37,300 nt of DNA, taken from positions 1-37,300 of the IMG/VR virus record IMGVR_UViG_3300008267_008449; one strand, 5' to 3'. The DNA is from a virus. Below the pieces are notes generated by a model, which was not told the DNA's origin, made no database searches, and was given only the letters and a program-made list of their open reading frames with translations. The position numbers were made by a program, and so were the translations under genes. Positions 22,723-31,200 of this stretch are shown here, in pieces; position 1 is the stretch's first letter; each line of letters starts with the position of its first letter.

Positions 22723-23193
22723 TTAAATTATTTTTTTTATTAAATCGTTTATTCTTTGTAAATTCTCAACAATTGCTGAATCATATCTATTCACGGCTGA
22801 TTTATGTGATTGAGTTGGTCTATTCATCTTTGTCATATCATTTTTTTCGTGAGGTTGGATGAATTGATTTGGTAATACTTCAGACTTATTCTGTTTAGTA
22901 TTCTCAACATTATCTCTCATAGAATTTAATGTGTCATTGACCCAATTTTTCACATAATGACCACCATTTAAAATATGTGTGGTATCATTTTCGTGACCAT
23001 CAAAATTATCAAACCAATTTTTCATTCGTTTTAATTGTTGGTATGTAATTTCTTTCTTATCTCTTAAATCTTTATTTCTTTTAAATCCTTCGGTTGTTTC
23101 GTCAACTTCACCAACGGCTTGATTGCATTGATGTAAATACTCAACAACATCTTGGGGAACGACAAAAGTTTTTCCGTATAAATCTTTATTCAT
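22723..23193 (-). CDS. Hypothetical phage protein
   Basis: A 156-aa protein. The N-terminus LYGKTFVVPQDVVEYLHQC is followed by a basic helix (TEGFKRNKDLRDKKEITYQQL), then RMKNWFDNFDGHENDTTHIL and GGHYVKNWVNDTLNSMRDNV. The C-terminus is a helix, ENLQRINDLIKKII. No catalytic motif is seen. It overlaps the gene upstream by eight bases. I do not recognise a family. Confidence 0.65.
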   Translation of the reverse strand: MNKDLYGKTFVVPQDVVEYLHQCNQAVGEVDETTEGFKRNKDLRDKKEITYQQLKRMKNWFDNFDGHENDTTHILNGGHYVKNWVNDTLNSMRDNVENTKQNKSEVLPNQFIQPHEKNDMTKMNRPTQSHKSAVNRYDSAIVENLQRINDLIKKII

Positions 23194-24016
23194 TTGATTT
23201 TAGTGATTTAATTAACATATTAATACTAATACCTTCTTTTTCAGCAATTTTTTTAATAGATTGGATATTTTTCATTAATATTTTACTGATACCATTATTT
23301 TTAATAACACCTGAATCATCTTTTGATTTTTTGGTTAAAATATCCTCAACCATTTTAGCCATTTGTTGTTTCTGTTGTTCTTCTATTGTATCTTTTTCTG
23401 ATAATCTTTGTTTTAACTTACCATCGTGTTTTTTTTGTTTTGGAAGTTTTCCAAATTCTTGAGCTCTTTCTTCCGGATTCTCAACACCCATTTTAGCAAG
23501 AGTTTTAACCGTGTTATCGTAATCCATATTTTCAGTTTCAACATATCCGAATGCTTCCGAATAATCAACCTCATTTATCATCTCATCACCCTTTTCTTCT
23601 CCCTCACCATAATAAACTCTATAACCTCTAGTAACAGGGTCATTAGGTGTTGTTGTCATAGGAACAGTTTGGTCCATCGTTTTTTCTGGAGATAGTTTCA
23701 TATTAATATATGGTATTCTTGATGTTAACATTGTACCATCTTCATCAACAAATTCTTCTATTTCCGTTTTGGATTTAACATTTTTTAAAGTTTTAGTTAA
23801 ATTGTCTTTTGACACTTTTTTCTTTGAGTTTAAAACTTTAGACATAACATCTTTAATTTTTTTTGTATCTTTTTTATCAAAGTCAATCTTGTCATCTTTT
23901 TTTCTTGATTCGGTTAAAGTATCCGCAACAGAATAATATAGGGATATTTTATCTCCTCTATCTTTTAAAAAGAAGTAATAATTATTACTGAAGTACTCTG
24001 TATTAAAATTTATCAT
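23186..24016 (-). CDS. Hypothetical charged protein, first gene of the assembly operon
   Basis: A 276-aa protein, very rich in Lys, Glu and Asp. The N-terminus (INFNTEYFSNNYYFFLKDRG) is aromatic, the middle has NDPVTRGYRVYYGEGEEKG, and the last ~100 residues are helical with a likely coiled coil (SEKDTIEEQQKQQMAKMVED). There is no signal peptide or membrane helix. No family is recognised; the charge and helices would suit a scaffold or internal head protein, which is only a suggestion. A GATAAATA box 33 bases upstream forms half of a divergent promoter with the fibre operon. Confidence 0.65.
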   Translation of the reverse strand: MINFNTEYFSNNYYFFLKDRGDKISLYYSVADTLTESRKKDDKIDFDKKDTKKIKDVMSKVLNSKKKVSKDNLTKTLKNVKSKTEIEEFVDEDGTMLTSRIPYINMKLSPEKTMDQTVPMTTTPNDPVTRGYRVYYGEGEEKGDEMINEVDYSEAFGYVETENMDYDNTVKTLAKMGVENPEERAQEFGKLPKQKKHDGKLKQRLSEKDTIEEQQKQQMAKMVEDILTKKSKDDSGVIKNNGISKILMKNIQSIKKIAEKEGISINMLIKSLKSNE

Positions 24017-24028
24017 ATAACTTTTTCA

Positions 24029-24057
24029 TATAAATACTTCGTTTTAGAGTATTTATC
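24029..24057. promoter_or_regulatory. Symmetric divergent late-promoter-like element
   Basis: Two arms form a perfect 9-bp inverted repeat, ATAAATACT (24030-24038) and AGTATTTAT (24048-24056), separated by nine bases. The left arm is TATAAATA (24029-24036) reading toward the fibre gene at 24067. The right arm is GATAAATA on the minus strand (24050-24057) reading toward the gene at 24016. The boxes are 30 and 33 bases from their start codons, so the element looks like one switch for both operons. Confidence 0.6.
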
Positions 24058-24066
24058 ATAAAAAAG

Positions 24067-26607
24067 ATGGCGAGTCAAAATATAAATCAATATTATAAGT
24101 CAAATTTGTCTCTAAAGTTGAGTTTAGACTCACAAGATATGTCGTTAGCTAACGATGAAAGAGACTATAATGAGGAAGTAATTTTCTCACCTTATTTGAT
24201 TGCTCAAACTTATGGAAATAGATTACCATTCTATTTTGATATAAATAATCCTCTCACAGTTCAAGACCAAGAATTAACTTATAAAAATTATAATGTTAAT
24301 AATATTTTTGTTTCTCAAAATTATTATAACCCAAATAACGAAGATTTATCTTGTTTTTCATCATCAACATCTTGTGATATTGGATTAACAGGGGTTGACA
24401 ATGGTTTGGTTGATAAAATAAGCGGTGAAATTATTAATTTTACAAAGGGAATATATTCGGATTTTATTAAATTTGATAGATTATCATTTGATAGAAGATT
24501 AAAGTTATTTCAAATAACAGGTTATACTCAATCACCTAATGTTAGATTTTCAGGGTTTGATAAAACCATACTATATGAGGTTGTAAGTAAAGAAGGATTA
24601 ACGGAAGGTAAGTATCACGAATTATACGGCGGATTCTATCAAGGATTTTATAAATTATTTGGATATGATTATGAAATTTTTCCTGAACGAGTAAATAAAG
24701 GGTGGAGCGTTGAGATGGTTTTAAAACCTCGTTTAATTGATGAATACACACCAAGTTCAGGCGAGACAACTCTTAATGTGATATATCCCCAAAATAAGAA
24801 CACATTTTTTTATTTAGGTACAAGGGCGGAAAATAAATTTTATCATCACGCAAATGGTACTCCAAATTGTTTTACAGGATATACGAGAATAACATCTGAA
24901 TTAACGGGGGTTACAACTTGTGCCTGTTGTAATAATACAATAACTAATAGTCGTTGCATTTATGTTTACCCACCTAGGTCCGTTAATAATCAACACGATA
25001 CTCATGTCAGTTATGGTTGTGATTTATGTGGGGGGAATCCCGTAACTAAAATTAGTTGTGGTTGTGGTTGTAATGAAAGTTCTTGCGCAACTTGTGGATG
25101 GGAATGTCAAAACCATATTTGTGAGACAATTATTGAGGTAACTCCTACACCAACACCTACACCAACAGCAACTCAATCTAATTGTGTTATTACACCTGTT
25201 TGTACACCAAGTTGTGAGACCTGTACCACTTGTGATACTTGCGACACTTGTAATCCAACCGGATTTACATCAGTAGAAAATACTTGTGAGGTTGACCCAT
25301 TATACGATTCAATGTCCAACGCATTATCGTTCAAACTTTGTGGTGACCCAAAAAACCCACAAATTGGTGTGAAAGTATTACGATTCACCGGAGGATGTGA
25401 AACAACGGGTAGTTGTGAAACAACCGGAATCACTTATACAACAGGATATACCATCACAGAATATTGTTCACCTGGTGGAATATACCCAGATTGTGAGATA
25501 ATTAACCCAGCTTATTTAGAAGAGGAACATTGGTTTCAGTTAAACGCTGTTTGGGAAAGATATACTTGGTTAGATACTTGTGATTTGTGGTATCGTGGAG
25601 GACTTGGTGATATTACAGAAAGAAAATATTTAGAATCATTAGCCAATAATACGGCATCGTTAATCACAGTACCTTATACACATACAAATGGTCGCACACC
25701 TGAACAAATAGAATTAGTTAATTTAAATGAAAAATGGTTATTAGATAAAGATTATAGAAAAGGTAGGTTAAAAATTTATATTAATGGTAAAATATTTTAC
25801 ACTATTGAGGATTTTGAAGAGATTATCCCAAGAGGATTAAATACCGATAAAGAAAAACAAGTCGGAGTTCCTTTTAATGTTTCGTGGGGTGGAGGTACTC
25901 AAGGTTTAAGAGAAAATTTAACATTCTCTTCATCCACATCTCCATTAGGGCCATATATACAAGACCCAGAATGTCTTCCAAATAATGATTTAAGTGGGAC
26001 AACATTTTCAGGTTTAAATACCAATATATTAATAGAACAGAATTTTGCTGGAACTTTTGATGGGGGAATCTCTCAATTTAGAATGTATGTTTCACCATTA
26101 TCAGCACCTGAAATAAAACATAACTTTAAATTATTAAAAGACACTTTTAAAATGTTTAATCCGGATTGTCCGGATTGTAATACTAATGTTTGTTTAGTTG
26201 ACGATTTTACTTACGAAATTGATACGTATCCACCAACATCCACACCAACATCCACACCAACTAACACACCAACCCCAACAATTACACCTACTATCACACC
26301 AACACAAATGAATGAATTTATTTATGATGCGATATTAGTTGATGATAATGAATACTTGTCGGTGGGAGATGGTTTATATTTGAGATTTTCCGAGATAGTT
26401 CCAACACCTACACCAACACCCACACCAAGTATAACCCCAACAATACCGGAACAAATTATTAATGATGCCATCTTAGATGGAATTGGTGACTATATTTCAG
26501 TGGGGGATAAACTTTATTTAAAATTTGCCGGAACAACACCAACACCAATACAGATAAATTATTCTCTAATACCAAATAATGATTTGGAGATAATACTATT
26601 TAATTAA
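24067..26607 (+). CDS. Large fibre-region structural protein with Cys-rich insert and Thr-Pro linkers
   Basis: An 846-aa protein. The N-terminal ~270 residues are a mixed, Tyr/Asn-rich domain with YHELYGGFYQGFYKLFGYDY and EIFPERVNKGWSVEMVLKPR, resembling a lectin-like/LamG-like virion domain. Residues ~280-410 hold a dense cysteine cluster, including CACC, GCDLCGG, SCGCGCNESSC, CATCGWEC and repeated TCDTCDTC. Thr-Pro linkers follow at ~353-368, ~722-746 and ~779-797. The domain between (~460-700) has EEHWFQLNAVWERYTW and LKIYINGKIFYTIEDFEEII, which looks like the second half of a concanavalin-like fold split by the Cys insert. Two short copies of (D)DNEYLSVGDGLYLRF / GIGDYISVGDKLYLKF close the protein. 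No signal peptide. Likely a tail-fibre or adhesin component. Confidence 0.75.
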   Translation: MASQNINQYYKSNLSLKLSLDSQDMSLANDERDYNEEVIFSPYLIAQTYGNRLPFYFDINNPLTVQDQELTYKNYNVNNIFVSQNYYNPNNEDLSCFSSSTSCDIGLTGVDNGLVDKISGEIINFTKGIYSDFIKFDRLSFDRRLKLFQITGYTQSPNVRFSGFDKTILYEVVSKEGLTEGKYHELYGGFYQGFYKLFGYDYEIFPERVNKGWSVEMVLKPRLIDEYTPSSGETTLNVIYPQNKNTFFYLGTRAENKFYHHANGTPNCFTGYTRITSELTGVTTCACCNNTITNSRCIYVYPPRSVNNQHDTHVSYGCDLCGGNPVTKISCGCGCNESSCATCGWECQNHICETIIEVTPTPTPTPTATQSNCVITPVCTPSCETCTTCDTCDTCNPTGFTSVENTCEVDPLYDSMSNALSFKLCGDPKNPQIGVKVLRFTGGCETTGSCETTGITYTTGYTITEYCSPGGIYPDCEIINPAYLEEEHWFQLNAVWERYTWLDTCDLWYRGGLGDITERKYLESLANNTASLITVPYTHTNGRTPEQIELVNLNEKWLLDKDYRKGRLKIYINGKIFYTIEDFEEIIPRGLNTDKEKQVGVPFNVSWGGGTQGLRENLTFSSSTSPLGPYIQDPECLPNNDLSGTTFSGLNTNILIEQNFAGTFDGGISQFRMYVSPLSAPEIKHNFKLLKDTFKMFNPDCPDCNTNVCLVDDFTYEIDTYPPTSTPTSTPTNTPTPTITPTITPTQMNEFIYDAILVDDNEYLSVGDGLYLRFSEIVPTPTPTPTPSITPTIPEQIINDAILDGIGDYISVGDKLYLKFAGTTPTPIQINYSLIPNNDLEIILFN
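25141..25178 (+). repeat. Thr-Pro linker repeat
   Basis: Short tandem CCAACA/CCTACA codon pairs encode alternating Pro-Thr within the 846-aa protein, just after the first Cys block. Confidence 0.7.
26230..26310 (+). repeat. Thr-Pro/Thr-Ser linker repeat
   Basis: Tandem copies of ACATCCACACCA-like units encode a Pro/Thr/Ser linker between the main domain and the first of two short duplicated C-terminal units. A third short stretch occurs at 26401-26447. Confidence 0.7.
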
Positions 26608-26621
26608 AAATAAACAATATT

Positions 26622-26629
26622 TATAAATA
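26622..26629 (+). promoter_or_regulatory. Late-promoter-like TATAAATA box with short leader
   Basis: Exact TATAAATA ending ten bases before the ATG at 26640; T4 spacing gives a leader of about five bases. The surrounding ATATTTATAAATAAAA is very similar to the box at 2770. Confidence 0.6.
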
Positions 26630-26639
26630 AAACAAAATT

Positions 26640-27218
26640 ATGTTAACAGGAAAAACAATTAGTGAATTACCATTACTAGAAATATTAGATAACGATATGT
26701 CATTACCGGTGGAATTAAGTGGAGTGACTTACCACGTAAACTATTCCCAAATTTCATCAAGACCATATGGGTCTTGGACTTCCAATGTTAGTCAACCTCT
26801 ATCGGGGTCAAATATACCAACTCTTGTTACGGTTGATTCCCCTGATATTGAAGTTGGTGTGACTGTGGTTGACAATTCAAAATTCACGGTATCTCAAGAT
26901 GGTACGTATTTATTCGGAATATCTTTTCAATTAGATAAAAACACATTAGTACCCGCAAATTCAACAGTATATTTTTGGGCTAGAGTAGATGGTGTTAATC
27001 TTCCCGGAAGTGCAGGTGAACTTATAATGTTAAATAATAATAACGAGTCATTCCCCTTTATACCTTACGCCATACCTTTAACGTCAGGTCAATATGTTGA
27101 ATTTGTGTTTGCATCATCAGATAGCACCGTATATTTAAAATTTGTTGAATCAATAACGTCTCCGTATGAAAGACCAACAACACCATCAGTTATAATAACA
27201 TGTAATTATATTTCATAA
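26640..27218 (+). CDS. Small fibre protein with C1q/TNF-like jelly-roll domain
   Basis: A 192-aa protein. A short N-terminal segment (TGKTISELPLLEILDNDMSLPV) resembles a fibre attachment motif often seen at the start of phage fibre proteins. Residues ~75-190 look like a C1q-type jelly roll: FTVSQDGTYLFGISFQLDK, then VYFWARVDGVNLPGSA and GQYVEFVFASSDSTVYL. Such domains trimerise and bind ligands. No signal peptide. It has its own late-type box and stands between two larger fibre-region genes; a fibre tip or receptor-binding protein is likely. Confidence 0.68.
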   Translation: MLTGKTISELPLLEILDNDMSLPVELSGVTYHVNYSQISSRPYGSWTSNVSQPLSGSNIPTLVTVDSPDIEVGVTVVDNSKFTVSQDGTYLFGISFQLDKNTLVPANSTVYFWARVDGVNLPGSAGELIMLNNNNESFPFIPYAIPLTSGQYVEFVFASSDSTVYLKFVESITSPYERPTTPSVIITCNYIS

Positions 27219-27228
27219 AACACTATAA

Positions 27229-28242
27229 ATGTCACAATCAATAACTATAAAAAGTGTTAATTACGATGGAGAAGTAGCAAATATTTTATTTAAACCTTAT
27301 AATGAACTTAATGTCGTTAATTTGGGTAATCAAATATTACCATATTTATTCATCCCAAGTTTATTAACACCACCTAAAGATGTATACGGGACTTATACTA
27401 TATTAGTATTAGATAGTGATTGCCCCAACATTTTAAATGTTCCATTACCAACACCTACAACAACACCCACTCCAACAGTAACAAAAACTCAAACACCAAC
27501 ACCCACGGTTACACCCACGGTTACACCTACATTTAATCCTTGTCCTCCGATACCTCCAACTCGTACACCAACACCAACTCGTACACCAACACCAACAATT
27601 ACACATACACCGGGAGCATCCCCAACACCAACAAATACTCAAACACCTACAAAAACACCAACTCCAACACCAACACCTGTTTATTTTGCAAACTTATTTA
27701 TTGAACCAATGTCTGGTGCTAGTGAGATTGGTCAATGGATGTATGATGGTGGTTCTGATTTCTTTGGATTTACAAATAATAGTCAACCAAAACAAGACCA
27801 AACTCAATTCAACATTGATATGAATCGTTATGTTGATTTTAGTGGTTGGACTAATGGTTTATTTCCGTCAGTTATTAGACAATCCGTTCCACAACAAAGT
27901 GGTGGGTTTGACACTTTTGGTAATCCAATTGTTAGATACAATTTCTTAACAACAGAAATTTTAGAGAACACAATACCGGTATCGGCTTGGTATACTTGGA
28001 TAATACCTGTTTCACTAACAAATAATGAGAGACAAACATCTATAGATGTTAATAGTGATGGAGACCCTAATTCATTAGTTACGGTCAATACAGAAAGAGT
28101 TATTAATGACTATACTTTTACATATAGTGGTGAAACAATACCACCAACAACATACAGAGTTTACACAACTTTTCCAAATAGAATCTTTGCATTAAACAAT
28201 AACCAAAGTATTTATTTCAGAGGAAATACTATTTCTTCGTAA
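27229..28242 (+). CDS. Fibre protein with long Thr-Pro linker
   Basis: A 337-aa protein in three parts. An N-terminal small beta domain (~1-65) has YDGEVANILFKPYNELN and YGTYTILVLDSDCPNIL. A Thr-Pro linker of about 80 residues follows (~72-150), interrupted by CPPIPP and GAS. The C-terminal domain (~152-337) has GASEIGQWMYDGGSDFFGF and a Tyr/Thr/Asn-rich strand pattern. No family is recognised for the last domain. The start overlaps a TATAAATG sequence; it is ten bases after the C1q-like gene, so both are probably on one transcript. Likely a tail-fibre or surface appendage protein. Confidence 0.7.
   Translation: MSQSITIKSVNYDGEVANILFKPYNELNVVNLGNQILPYLFIPSLLTPPKDVYGTYTILVLDSDCPNILNVPLPTPTTTPTPTVTKTQTPTPTVTPTVTPTFNPCPPIPPTRTPTPTRTPTPTITHTPGASPTPTNTQTPTKTPTPTPTPVYFANLFIEPMSGASEIGQWMYDGGSDFFGFTNNSQPKQDQTQFNIDMNRYVDFSGWTNGLFPSVIRQSVPQQSGGFDTFGNPIVRYNFLTTEILENTIPVSAWYTWIIPVSLTNNERQTSIDVNSDGDPNSLVTVNTERVINDYTFTYSGETIPPTTYRVYTTFPNRIFALNNNQSIYFRGNTISS
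27442..27680 (+). repeat. Long Thr-Pro-coding tandem repeat
   Basis: About 240 bases of degenerate six-base units of the ACACCA/ACACCC kind encode Pro-Thr repeats. Local exact units include CGTACACCAACACCAACT repeated in tandem near 27561-27597. Confidence 0.75.
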
Positions 28243-28259
28243 CAAATAATTGTCAAAAT

Positions 28260-31200
28260 ATGTCTAACTTAAATTATAAAAATCCATTATCACCAATAAT
28301 AGCATTAGGGAGTCAATCTTCATTAAGGACTAGTACATTTGGAACAACATTTAGTGTTTTAAATACGGGTGGTTTTATGGAGGTTTACACCTTAAATGAT
28401 TTAATTTATACAATACCTTTTGGTGATACAGGGGATATTGAGTTTTCAGGTAACACTATTCCTATTCAATTTTATAAAGGAATAAATTCTTCATTTTCAT
28501 TTGACACAATAACATTAAACTCCGACAATATCTCATCAGGTAGAAGAAGATTGGGTATGTTGGTTTATGTTTATGAAACAGACCAAGTATACCAATTCTC
28601 TATAGATGATTATAATACACTATGGTCTGACGCTTTAGGTGCTTCAGGACCTGGTGGTGATACCGTAGTTATTTCTGATTTTGGAACAACGGTTAAAAAT
28701 AACTCAACAGAAGGTCAATTATTTATTGATACTTGGACGGGGTCAACAATTGAGGATGTTGATGGTGTCACACGAATTAATGCTAGATGGAGAAAATTTG
28801 CAACATCAATACAAGATATATATGTTACGGGAGGAACTTATTTTTCCGCAACATCTACTTTAGATTTATATAGAAATGATGGTGCGACAGTATCTATAGT
28901 CGCAACCGGAATCGATGGTACATCGGGTACTAGTGGGATAAGTGGTTCTTCAGGAACATCAGGTTCAAGCGGAACAAGTGGTTCTTCAGGAACATCAGGT
29001 TCAAGCGGAACAAGTGGTTCTTCAGGTACTAGTGGAGAATCAGGAACTAGCGGTGAAAGCGGTTCTTCAGGTACTAGTGGAGAAAGTGGTTCATCAGGTA
29101 CTAGCGGAGAATCAGGAACATCAGGAACTAGCGGTGAAAGCGGTTCTTCAGGTACTAGCGGAGAATCAGGAACATCAGGAACTAGCGGTGAAAGCGGTTC
29201 TTCAGGTACTAGTGGAGAATCAGGAACATCAGGTAGAGATGGGTCATCAGGAACTAGTTTTGGGATTATAGGTCAATCAACAACATCAATAAATTTATCG
29301 GGTTTAACGGGTGTTATATCATTAACGACATATTCAGGATTATCTTACACTATAGGTCAAACTTTAATTATTTCAAATTCTGCAACCGATTTTTTTATTG
29401 GTAGAGTTCAAACTTACGATATTAATACCGGTGATTTAACAGTTTTAGTTACTAATGTAACAGGAACGGGAGCTTTTAACTCGTGGACAACAAATATTAA
29501 TGGAGCTTCGGGTGCTGCAGGGTCTTCAGGTTCTAGTGGGACAAGCGGTAGTTCAGGAACGTCAGGTGAATCAGGAACAAGTGGTTCTTCGGGAACATCA
29601 GGTGAATCAGGAACAAGTGGTTCTTCGGGAACATCAGGTGAGTCAGGTTCTAGTGGTACATCCGCTTTATGGAACTTTTTAGGTGTTTATCAAGTACAGA
29701 TACATAACATAGGTGATGTTGTAACTTTTGATGGTCAAACTTGGTATTGTATTCAATATGCACCATCCGGTGCAGGACCTTTTGGAGGTTACATTGATGT
29801 ATATTGGACTTTAATTGCCGCATCGGGAACAAATGGTTCTAGTGGAACAAGCGGCGAATCAGGTTCATCAGGAACATCCGGTGCAAACGGAATTGCCGGA
29901 ACATCAGGAGTATCAGGTTCTAGTGGGACAAGTGGTGTTGGAGAGGCAGGTTCATCAGGAACATCCGGTGCAAACGGAATTGCCGGAACATCAGGAGTAT
30001 CAGGTTCTAGTGGGACAAGTTCTGGAGGTGGTGGTGATAGTATAATCATTACCGGAACAGGTATTAACTCAACTATCAGATGTGGTGTTGGTAACTCCGC
30101 ATCAGGAAATTATTCCGCAGCTTTGGCTGGTAGTGGAAATACAGCTTCATGTGTTTTTTCAGTGGTTGTTGGAGGTAAATGTAATATCTCTTCAGGGGTA
30201 ACATCATTTATTGGTGGAGGACAGTTAAATATTATACATCCTTCAACAAATGCTTACGAAGTTTATTCAAAAATAGGTGACGTAATTGGTGGGGGATGGT
30301 GTAACGTTATTTATACAAACACTTATAATAGTTACGGTCCTACGGGGGGTAATACAATCGGTGGAGGTTGTAAAAATAGGGCAACACCTTATGGAGGTTT
30401 TACCACAATCGGTGGTGGTATTGATAATCGTGTTTGTGGAAGTTTTACCACAATCGGTGGTGGTATTAATAATTACTCGTATGGCTCATTCTCAACAATT
30501 GGTGGTGGTCAAAATAATAAAGCATATGGTTGTAAATCAACAATAGGTGGTGGATTTTTAAATTGTGCTTTCGGTTATGGTTCAATTGTTGGTGGTGGGC
30601 AAGAAAACATTGCATGTGGTGACCATTCATTTGTTGGTGGTGGTAAAACTGCCTACAATGGTTTATATTTCATTCAAAATAATGCCGGAGGTTATGTTTC
30701 AGTTGTTGTTGGAGGTGCAGGTAATATATCGTCAGGGGCAACATCATTCATTGGTGGTGGTAGATTAAACACCACTTTAGTTAAAGAGTCTTCAATTGTA
30801 GGTGGATTTTGTAATAGAATTTTTGGTTACGGGCAGTATGTTGATTCAAAGTGTGGTGATTTTATTGGAGGTGGTTTTGATAATATTATAAATACCCAAC
30901 ATAATAATCCATATAGTGCAAGATATGGTAGCGTTATAAATGGAGGGACATCTAATTCAATTACAGGTAGAGTTTATGGTGGCGTGATTGGAGGAGGTTT
31001 TTATAATTGTTTAACCGGTAATGGAAAAAGTTCTTCCTCACCTTTAATTGGAGGTGGTCAATGTAATAAAATTTTTAATAGTTCTAGTTCAACTATCGGT
31101 GGTGGAGGTCAAAACGATATTTGCAATTCATATAATTCTTTTATAGGTGGTGGTTTACGTAATAGAATTTCAGGTGTGGACGAAATCTATAGTGGGCTTA

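Noticed and set aside
27224-27231. TATAAATG resembling a late box at the start of the 27229 gene
   Set aside because: It includes the start codon itself, so transcription would begin inside the gene; the gene is more likely on the transcript from the box at 26622.
28917-29258. Tandem short DNA repeats that could look like a CRISPR array
   Set aside because: The units are in frame, encode Gly-X-Y triplets, have no unique spacers of constant length, and lie inside one open gene.
29789-30049. Long open frames in other frames and on the minus strand across the Gly-X-Y and Thr-Pro repeats (also 27445-27642, 31319-31546, 32174-32488)
   Set aside because: They are by-products of repetitive coding sequence, have biased low-complexity translations and no promoter or context; the plus-strand fibre genes explain the DNA.
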